Part shown: in pieces, positions 54,331 to 61,348 of the stretch
Numbering within the stretch: the stretch's first letter is position 1
How the letters are laid out: the number at the start of each line of letters is the position of its first letter
Notes under the pieces: model-generated
What the model was told of the DNA's origin: nothing
Databases searched by the model: none
What the model saw: the letters and a program-made list of their open reading frames with translations, nothing else
Source: Microbacterium oleivorans
GTDB lineage: Bacteria; Actinomycetota; Actinomycetes; Actinomycetales; Microbacteriaceae
DNA: 64,000 nucleotides
NCBI RefSeq assembly: GCF_023715745.1
Contig: NZ_JAMBOV010000004.1
Location: 62,001-126,000, forward strand
Direction: 5' to 3'
Made by a program: the position numbers and the translations under genes

Positions 54331-55853
54331 CCGTCACCCACCACGTCCGCGTGTACCGCAGCGACGAGCCGCTGCCCCGCGAGGAGCAGCTCGCCTACAA
54401 GATCGCGCAGGTCGCGGTCGACCCCGTGGCCGTCGAGGACGACGTCGTCGACATGATCGTGAACCGCATCATCGACAACGCGGCGGTGGCCGCCGCATCC
54501 CTCACCCGCCGCCCCGTCAGCTCCGCACGCACCCAGGCGCTCTCGCACCCCGTCTCGACCGGCGGGCACGGCGGCACGGTGTTCGGCGTCCCGAACGAGA
54601 CCCGGACCAGCCCCGAGTGGGCGGCGTGGGCGAACGGCGTCGCCGTCCGCGAGCTCGATTACCACGACACGTTCCTGGCGGCGGAGTACTCCCACCCGGG
54701 CGACAACATCCCCGCGATCCTCGCCGTCGCCCAGCACGTCGGGGCAGACGGCGCCGCGCTCGTCCGAGGGCTCGCGACCGGCTACGAGGTCCAGGTCGAC
54801 CTCGTCCGCGCCATCAGCCTGCACAAACACAAGATCGACCACGTCGCCCACCTCGGCCCGTCGGCCGCCGCGGGGATCGGAACGCTGCTGGCGCTCGACG
54901 TCGACACGATCTATCAGGCCGTCGGGCAGGCGCTCCACACCACGACCGCGACGCGTCAGTCGCGCAAGGGCGAGATCTCGACGTGGAAGGCGCACGCGCC
55001 GGCCTTCGCCGGGAAGATGGCCGTCGAGGCGGTCGACCGTGCGATGCGCGGCGAGACCTCGCCGTCCCCGATCTACGAGGGCGAGGACGGCGTCATCGCG
55101 TGGCTCCTCGACGGCAAGGACGCCGCGTACGAGGTTCCGCTCCCCGCTGCGGGGGAGCCGAAGCGGGGCATCCTCGACACGTACACCAAGGAGCACTCGG
55201 CCGAGTATCAGGCGCAGGCGTGGGTCGACCTCGCCCGCAAGCTCGGCACCCAGCGGCCCGAGCTGCGGGACCCGGCGAACGTCGCGCAGATCGTCCTGCA
55301 CACGAGCCACCACACGCACTACGTGATCGGCTCGGGCGCCGGGGATCCGCAGAAGTACGACCCGACGGCATCCCGCGAGACCCTCGACCACTCGATCCCG
55401 TACATCTTCGCCGTCGCGTTGCAGGACGGCGGCTGGCACCACGTCGACTCGTACACGCCCGAGCGCGCCGGCCGCCCCGACACGGTGGCCCTGTGGCACA
55501 AGGTGACGACCGCCGAGGATGCCGAGTGGACGCGGCGCTATCACTCCGAGGATCCTGACGAGAAGGCGTTCGGCGGGCGTGTGGAGATCACGCTCACCGA
55601 CGGGTCGACGGTCATCGACGAGATCGCCGTGGCCGACGCGCACCCGCTGGGGGCGAGACCGTTCGCGCGGGAGGACTACATCCGCAAATTCCGCCTCTTG
55701 GCCGAGCCGGTGCTCGAGGCCGCCGAGATCGAGCGGTTCCTCGCACTTGTGCAGCGCCTGCCCGAACTCACCGCGGACGAGGTCCGTCAGCTGGACTTCG
55801 TGGCCGCGCCCGGCGTTCTCGCGGCCGCCCCCGCCCCGAAGGGACTCTTCTGA
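54327..55853 (+). CDS. prpD: 2-methylcitrate dehydratase
   Basis: 508 residues, MmgE/PrpD family. Conserved blocks include [55 protein letters not shown] and [22 protein letters not shown]. It dehydrates 2-methylcitrate to 2-methyl-cis-aconitate in the 2-methylcitrate cycle. It overlaps the GntR gene by 4 bp and its TGA overlaps the ATG of a 53-codon ORF (TGATG). Confidence 0.95.
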   Translation: MTVTHHVRVYRSDEPLPREEQLAYKIAQVAVDPVAVEDDVVDMIVNRIIDNAAVAAASLTRRPVSSARTQALSHPVSTGGHGGTVFGVPNETRTSPEWAAWANGVAVRELDYHDTFLAAEYSHPGDNIPAILAVAQHVGADGAALVRGLATGYEVQVDLVRAISLHKHKIDHVAHLGPSAAAGIGTLLALDVDTIYQAVGQALHTTTATRQSRKGEISTWKAHAPAFAGKMAVEAVDRAMRGETSPSPIYEGEDGVIAWLLDGKDAAYEVPLPAAGEPKRGILDTYTKEHSAEYQAQAWVDLARKLGTQRPELRDPANVAQIVLHTSHHTHYVIGSGAGDPQKYDPTASRETLDHSIPYIFAVALQDGGWHHVDSYTPERAGRPDTVALWHKVTTAEDAEWTRRYHSEDPDEKAFGGRVEITLTDGSTVIDEIAVADAHPLGARPFAREDYIRKFRLLAEPVLEAAEIERFLALVQRLPELTADEVRQLDFVAAPGVLAAAPAPKGLF

Positions 55854-56014
55854 TGGAGAGCGTGGTCGGCCGCGCGTTCGGCATCCAGTCCCTGCTCTCG
55901 GGAGCCGATCGTCGTCCGGCTGCGGAAACCCGCGATTCCGGGACGCACGGTGAGATGCGGCATCGGTCGGGACTGAATTCGGAACGCGGTCGCATCGAGA
56001 GAGGGACCCGCTGA
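55853..56014 (+). CDS. Tiny ORF (53 aa) linking prpD and prpB
   Basis: An uninterrupted frame from ATG 55853 to TGA 56012-56014, [20 protein letters not shown] and onward, Arg-rich at its end. Its start overlaps the prpD stop (TGATG) and its stop overlaps the prpB start (TGATG). It fills the 160-bp gap completely, so it could carry ribosomes from prpD into prpB. No homologue is known to me, and an untranslated spacer is possible because long frames are common at this GC content. Confidence 0.4.
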   Translation: MESVVGRAFGIQSLLSGADRRPAAETRDSGTHGEMRHRSGLNSERGRIERGTR

Positions 56015-56913
56015 TGCTGTACGCACAGACCCCGGCGCACGAGAAGCGCCGCCTGTTCCGCGAGCGGCTCGCCTCGGGGGAGCTGCTGCGATTCCCCGGA
56101 GCGTTCAACCCGCTGTCGGCCCGCCTCATCGAGCGGAAGGGGTTCGAGGGCGTCTACATCTCGGGCGCCGTCCTGTCCGCCGATCTCGGGCTCCCCGACA
56201 TCGGGCTGACGACGCTGACCGAGGTCGCGGCGCGCGGTCAGCAGATCGCCCGCACGACCGAGCTGCCCGCGATCATCGACGCCGACACCGGCTTCGGCGA
56301 GCCGATGAACGTCGCCCGTACGATCCAGACGCTCGAGGACGCCGGCATCGCCGGGGCCCACATCGAGGATCAGGTGAACCCCAAGCGGTGCGGCCACCTC
56401 GACGGAAAGGCGGTCGTCGATGAGGACACAGCGCTCAAGCGGATCCGCGCCGCTGTCGACGCGCGTCGCGACCCGAACTTCCTCGTGATCGCGCGCACCG
56501 ACATCCGTGCCGTCGAGGGATTGGATGCCGCGACCGACCGTGCCCGCAAGCTGGTGGACGCCGGCGCCGACGCGATCTTCCCCGAGGCGATGCGCACGCT
56601 CGAGGAGTTCGCGGCCGTGCGCGCCGCCGTCGACGTGCCGATCCTCGCCAACATGACCGAGTTCGGCAAGAGCGACCTGTTCACGGTGGACCAGCTGCGG
56701 GACGTCGGGGTGAACATCGTCATCTGGCCGGTGTCGCTGCTGCGGATGGCGATGGGCGCCGCCGAGCGTGCGCTCGATACGCTGATCGACGAAGGGCACC
56801 TCACGTCGCGTCTCGATGAGATGCAGCACCGCGCCGATCTGTACGACCTCATCGACTACGAGTCGTACAACCACTTCGACACGAACGTCTTCACCTTCCG
56901 GATCGACCGATGA
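56014..56913 (+). CDS. prpB: 2-methylisocitrate lyase
   Basis: 299 residues of the ICL/PEPM superfamily. Metal-binding DADTGFGE and the active-site loop KRCGHLDGK, in which Cys is the catalytic base, are present, and the protein starts FPGAFNPLSARLIERKGFEGVYISGA. It cleaves 2-methylisocitrate to pyruvate and succinate. RBS GAGAGGGA lies upstream of ATG 56014, whose A is the last base of the tiny ORF's TGA. Confidence 0.95.
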   Translation: MLYAQTPAHEKRRLFRERLASGELLRFPGAFNPLSARLIERKGFEGVYISGAVLSADLGLPDIGLTTLTEVAARGQQIARTTELPAIIDADTGFGEPMNVARTIQTLEDAGIAGAHIEDQVNPKRCGHLDGKAVVDEDTALKRIRAAVDARRDPNFLVIARTDIRAVEGLDAATDRARKLVDAGADAIFPEAMRTLEEFAAVRAAVDVPILANMTEFGKSDLFTVDQLRDVGVNIVIWPVSLLRMAMGAAERALDTLIDEGHLTSRLDEMQHRADLYDLIDYESYNHFDTNVFTFRIDR

Positions 56914-56935
56914 CGGTCGAGGAAAAGGAGCGAGC

Positions 56936-58126
56936 ATGACCGACCCCGACATCAAGAAGGGTCTCGCGGGCGTCTACGCCGACACGACCTCGATCAGCAA
57001 GGTCAACCCCGAGACGAACTCGCTGCTCTATCGCGGGTACCCCGTCCAAGAACTCGCCGCGACGCAGTCCTTCGAGGCCGTCGCCTACCTGCTGTGGCAC
57101 GGCGAACTTCCGACCGATGACCAGCTCGCCGAACTCCACGCGGTCGAGCGGGCGAACCGCGCACTCCCCGAGGACGTCCGGTCCTTCATCGACGCCATGC
57201 CCGTCTCGGCCCATCCGATGGACGAGGCCCGCACCGTCGTCAGCCTGCTCGGAGCATTCGAGACGGCCGGGATCGACAACGTGCTCGACGCCGCGGGGAC
57301 ACCGGCAGAGAATCTGGACCGCAGCATCCGTCTGTTCGCGATCCTTCCCGCTGTCGTCGCCTACGGGCAGCGTCGTCGTCGCGGTCAGGACCTCGTCGAA
57401 CCGCGCGAAGAGCTCGGCTACGCCGCGAACTTCCTGTGGATGACCTTCGGCGAGGATCCGGACGAGGTCGTCGTCGACGCGTTCAACCGCTCGATGATCC
57501 TCTACGCGGAGCACTCGTTCAACGCCTCGACCTTCACGGCCCGCGTGATCGCCTCGACCCTCAGCGATCTGTACTCGTCGGTCGTCGGCGCGGTCGGCGC
57601 CCTCAAGGGACCGCTGCACGGCGGTGCGAACGAGGCCGTCATGCACATCTTCGACGAGATCGGCGCGGCCGACGCGGTCGTGCCGTGGCTCGACGAAGCG
57701 CTCGCCGCCAAGCGGAAGATCATGGGCTTCGGCCACCGCGTCTACAAGCGCGGCGACTCCCGCGTGCCCACGATGAAGGCCGCGCTCGACGCGCTCGTCG
57801 CCCACTACGACCGCCCGGATGTCGCCGAGCTGTACGAGACGCTGGAGTCCGAGTTCGTCTCACGCAAGGGCATCTACCCGAACCTCGACTACCCCTCCGG
57901 TCCCGCGTACAGCCTGATCGGCTTCGACACGCTCACCTTCACGCCGCTGTTCATCGCGGCGCGGATCACCGGGTGGACGGCGCACATCATGGAGCAGCAG
58001 GCATCCAACGCCCTCATCCGGCCCCTGTCCGCTTACGACGGTGCCGACGAGCGCCACGTCGACGGGTACGTTCCGGATGCCGCCGATGTCGAGGTGCTGG
58101 AGCGGCCGGAGGAAGCGGCGGGCTGA
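56936..58126 (+). CDS. prpC: 2-methylcitrate synthase
   Basis: 396 residues, citrate-synthase fold. Catalytic His in GPLHGGANE and GFGHRVYKRGD, Asp in YPNLDYPSG. The KKGLAGVYADTTSISKVNPETNSLLYRGYPV start and short length fit methylcitrate synthase rather than the TCA enzyme. It condenses propionyl-CoA with oxaloacetate. RBS AAAAGGAG lies 6 bp before ATG 56936. It completes the operon. The 97-bp gap after it holds no gene. Confidence 0.93.
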   Translation: MTDPDIKKGLAGVYADTTSISKVNPETNSLLYRGYPVQELAATQSFEAVAYLLWHGELPTDDQLAELHAVERANRALPEDVRSFIDAMPVSAHPMDEARTVVSLLGAFETAGIDNVLDAAGTPAENLDRSIRLFAILPAVVAYGQRRRRGQDLVEPREELGYAANFLWMTFGEDPDEVVVDAFNRSMILYAEHSFNASTFTARVIASTLSDLYSSVVGAVGALKGPLHGGANEAVMHIFDEIGAADAVVPWLDEALAAKRKIMGFGHRVYKRGDSRVPTMKAALDALVAHYDRPDVAELYETLESEFVSRKGIYPNLDYPSGPAYSLIGFDTLTFTPLFIAARITGWTAHIMEQQASNALIRPLSAYDGADERHVDGYVPDAADVEVLERPEEAAG

Positions 58127-58223
58127 TCGTCCCCACGGCGGACGCCCGGACGTGGTATCCAGGAGTCCTGTGTGACCGGGGTCGAGCCCATTTCTCCCCG
58201 GCGCGTGACCCTGGGGGGAATCC

Positions 58224-60074
58224 ATGACCGTACGTCCTGGGCGGACGCGGGGGGCGGCGCGCATCGCGCTTGCCGCCGCCGTGACCGCCGTCCTCATCGG
58301 CTCGCTGACCGCGGCGCCGGCTAACGCCGTCTCCGAGGACCCGGGGCTGTTCTGCGATCTGCCCGGGCAGCGTCTCGCGATTTCGCCGATCAGCGGTTTG
58401 AAGGACGGCGAGAAGATCACCTGGCGCTCTACGACGAAGGGCACGACGCCCACGACCTTCACCGGTGAGTACGTCGGCAAGCTCGACAACGGGCTCGGAA
58501 CGGACGCGAACGGCAAGCCCCGCGACCTGCTGCTCGTGAAGCTCGACGGTGACGTCGTCAACGGCACTGACGGATCGCTTGCCGCAGGAGTGTGGGCGGG
58601 CGCCTCTGGGTCACCGGTCTACGACGCGAACGGCGCCCTCATCGGTGCCGTCTCGTACGGGTTCAGCGCACTCCCCGACAATGTCGCCGGTGTGACGCCC
58701 GCAGCGTACATGAAGACGCTCGGCACCCTGCCGACGACGAAGAAGCTCAGCGCCTCCCAGACGCAGACGGTCGAGCGCCTCGCCGACGCGGCGCCGTCGG
58801 CGCGCCGCAGCGCCCCCGCCAGCAGCACCCTGAACCGGATCGAACCGGTCCGCGTGACGATCGGCGCCTCCGCCGCCCAGCTCGACGAGGAGACGGACGC
58901 GCTCGCCGATCGCGTGACGGGGTTCCGCGGGGTCACCGCGACCGGCCGCGCCGTCCCCGGCGGAGAGAGGCGGGCATCCGACTACTCGATCGTCGCGGGC
59001 GGCAACATCGCCGTCTCCTACGGGTACGGCGCGGTGACCGAGGCGAGTGTCGGCACGGTCACCGCCGTCTGCGGCAACGAGGTGTTCGCGTACGGCCACC
59101 CCAACATGGGCAACTCGAAGCTCGTCGCCAACATCCACGGGGCGTCCGCCGCGCGCATCGTGCCCGACCTGATGGGGTCGTACAAGCTGATCAGCGCCAT
59201 CGGCAAGGTGAAGGGGAAGCTCGTCGACGACCGGCTCGCGGGAGTCCGCGGTGTGCTCGGTGCGGGTGCGACGACGATCCCGGTTCGGACGTCGAGCGCC
59301 GTCGGCGACATCCGCACCGCGGTGACCACCCAGGTCTCCGAGCCCGGTTTCATCGCCGCTGCCGCGTACGCGCAGCTCGCTGCGGAAGCCGTCCGCATGC
59401 TCGACAATGAGCAGGCCGGGTCTGCTCGCATCGAGTGGACCATCCAGTATCGACGGGCCGACGGCGCGACAGCGACCTTGAAGAACACCAACCGGTACGC
59501 CAGCCTGGCTGAACTGCCCTACCTGGTGGGCGATGATGTCGCCAACGACGTCGCTTCGCTTCAGGGGAATCCGTTCGAGGATGTCCGCATCCTGTCCGTC
59601 AACGTCCTGAGTCGATTCGAGGCTGACTATCGTGCCGCGTCCTTCAGTGGCGTGCAGATCCTCAGGAGCGGCAAGTGGGTGAACGTCGCTCCGACCGGTG
59701 TCGTCTCCAACGTCGAGCGCGGCAAGTCCTACTCATTCCGCGCGGTCCTCAAGCCCGCCCCCGGCGCGACGAGGGTGACCGAGTACGGCACCTTCACTGT
59801 CAGGGTGCCCAAGGATGTACGCACGGCCTACCAGTTCGAGCTGTTCGCTCCGGACCCGGACGACTACTTCGAGCGACCGCAGCCGCGGAGTTTCGCCCAG
59901 CTCCTGTCCCAGCTCGACGCGAATTACCGCTCTGACGTCATCACGCGGCAGACGGCTTACACCGCCATGTCGGGAAAGCGGAAGACGAGTCAATCGACGA
60001 TCGTCACGCCCACCCTGCTCGTCGCTGACGAAGCCTCCGCCTTCGTCAGACTGGAAGTCTCCGCCAAGCGCTGA
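58224..60074 (+). CDS. Secreted SpoIVB-type (peptidase S55) domain protein
   Basis: 616 residues. A signal peptide is clear (residues 1-35, ARIALAAAVTAVLIGSLTAAPANA). The S55-type core has GVWAGASGSPVYDANGALIGAVSYG (Ser128/130) and, later, GNEVFAYGHPNMGN (His292), in the order seen in non-sporulating relatives. The rest is beta-rich with no other known domain. It probably processes or tethers cell-surface proteins. This genome is not a spore former, so the sporulation role does not apply. RBS GGGGGGAA. Confidence 0.78.
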   Translation: MTVRPGRTRGAARIALAAAVTAVLIGSLTAAPANAVSEDPGLFCDLPGQRLAISPISGLKDGEKITWRSTTKGTTPTTFTGEYVGKLDNGLGTDANGKPRDLLLVKLDGDVVNGTDGSLAAGVWAGASGSPVYDANGALIGAVSYGFSALPDNVAGVTPAAYMKTLGTLPTTKKLSASQTQTVERLADAAPSARRSAPASSTLNRIEPVRVTIGASAAQLDEETDALADRVTGFRGVTATGRAVPGGERRASDYSIVAGGNIAVSYGYGAVTEASVGTVTAVCGNEVFAYGHPNMGNSKLVANIHGASAARIVPDLMGSYKLISAIGKVKGKLVDDRLAGVRGVLGAGATTIPVRTSSAVGDIRTAVTTQVSEPGFIAAAAYAQLAAEAVRMLDNEQAGSARIEWTIQYRRADGATATLKNTNRYASLAELPYLVGDDVANDVASLQGNPFEDVRILSVNVLSRFEADYRAASFSGVQILRSGKWVNVAPTGVVSNVERGKSYSFRAVLKPAPGATRVTEYGTFTVRVPKDVRTAYQFELFAPDPDDYFERPQPRSFAQLLSQLDANYRSDVITRQTAYTAMSGKRKTSQSTIVTPTLLVADEASAFVRLEVSAKR

Positions 60075-60079
60075 CCAGT

Positions 60080-60118
60080 CAGACCGGTCGTCGCCCTGTC
60101 CGGGCGGCGGCCGGTCTG
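60080..60118 (+). terminator. Terminator after the S55-like gene
   Basis: CAGACCGG (60080-60087) pairs with CCGGTCTG (60111-60118), and CGCCC/GGGCG extend the stem inside. It begins 5 bp after the stop codon. Confidence 0.75.
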
Positions 60119-60131
60119 CGAGCATGAGGGG

Positions 60132-61325
60132 ATGACGGATACCTCATCCGAGCGCATCGCCATCGTCGCCGGTGCTCGCACCCCCGTCGGACGTTTCGAC
60201 GGTGCGTTCCGCGACACCCCCGCGCACGAACTCGGCGCGCAGGCGGTGACGGCGGCACTCGGCCGATCAGGCGTCGACCCGGCGCGTGTCGGCGAGGTCG
60301 TGGTCGGCACGATCGGCCAGGTGGCAGGCGATGCCTACATCGCGCGTCGCATCGCGCTGGCGGCAGGTCTCGCCGACGACACTCCGGCGTTCACGGTGAA
60401 CCGGCTGTGCGGATCGGGCCTGCAGTCCATCTGGTCGGCGGCGCAGGAATTGCGCTGGGGTGGCATCGACGTCGCCGTGGCGGGTGGCGCCGAGAACATG
60501 ACGCGGATGCCGTTCTACGACATGGACGCCCGGTCCGGGGCGACCCTCGGTCACCGCCGACTGCTCGACGGCACCCTCGCCATGCTCACCGACCCGTTCA
60601 GCGGGAAGCACATGGGGACGACGGCCGAGACGGTCGCGGAGCGATTCGGGGTCACCCGCGGGGAGCAGGATGCCTACGCCCTCGAATCGCAGCGACGTGC
60701 ATCGACGGATGCCGCCCGCTCGGCGTTCGCGGAGGAGATCGCGCCGACGACGACCACGGGCCGTAAGCCGGTCGAGGTGACGGTCGACGAGCATCCCCGA
60801 CCCGACACGACCCTCGAAGCGTTGGCCCGTCTGCGTCCCGCGTTCACTCCGGACGGGACCGTCACCGCCGGGAACGCCTCGGGCATCAACGACGGCGCCG
60901 CGGCGACCGTGCTGATGCGCGAGTCCGACGTCCGGGCAGAGGGCCTCACCGCCCTCGCGACGATCGAGGCCGTCACGACCGCTGCGCTCGACCCCGCGAT
61001 CATGGGGTACGCCCCCACGCTCGCCCTCAAGAAGCTGTTCACGCAGACGGGGCTCACGCCCGCCGACGTCGCGACGGTCGAGCTCAACGAGGCGTTCGCG
61101 TCGCAGGTCATCGCCGTCATACGCGACACCGGGCTCGACCCGCAACGGACGAACCCGTACGGCGGCGCGATCGCACTGGGTCACCCCGTCGGAGCGACCG
61201 GGACGATCCTGACGGTTCGCGCCGCGTTGACCCTGCAGCGGACGGGTGCGGAGTACGCGATCGTCACGATGTGCATCGGCGGCGGCCAGGCGCTCGCCGC
61301 GCTGCTGCGTCGCTGGGACGGCTGA
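60132..61325 (+). CDS. Acetyl-CoA acetyltransferase (thiolase)
   Basis: 397 residues. The nucleophile Cys93 is in VNRLCGSGLQ, and the later triad in GHPVGATG (His) and IVTMCIGGGQ (Cys) is complete. ELNEAFASQ is also present. It condenses two acetyl-CoA or splits a 3-ketoacyl-CoA. It is not cotranscribed with neighbours but fits the acyl-CoA genes of the window. GAGCAT lies six bases before ATG 60132. It converges with the nucleotidase gene. Confidence 0.93.
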   Translation: MTDTSSERIAIVAGARTPVGRFDGAFRDTPAHELGAQAVTAALGRSGVDPARVGEVVVGTIGQVAGDAYIARRIALAAGLADDTPAFTVNRLCGSGLQSIWSAAQELRWGGIDVAVAGGAENMTRMPFYDMDARSGATLGHRRLLDGTLAMLTDPFSGKHMGTTAETVAERFGVTRGEQDAYALESQRRASTDAARSAFAEEIAPTTTTGRKPVEVTVDEHPRPDTTLEALARLRPAFTPDGTVTAGNASGINDGAAATVLMRESDVRAEGLTALATIEAVTTAALDPAIMGYAPTLALKKLFTQTGLTPADVATVELNEAFASQVIAVIRDTGLDPQRTNPYGGAIALGHPVGATGTILTVRAALTLQRTGAEYAIVTMCIGGGQALAALLRRWDG

Positions 61326-61348
61326 GCACGGCGAGCGCCTGACCGGGG

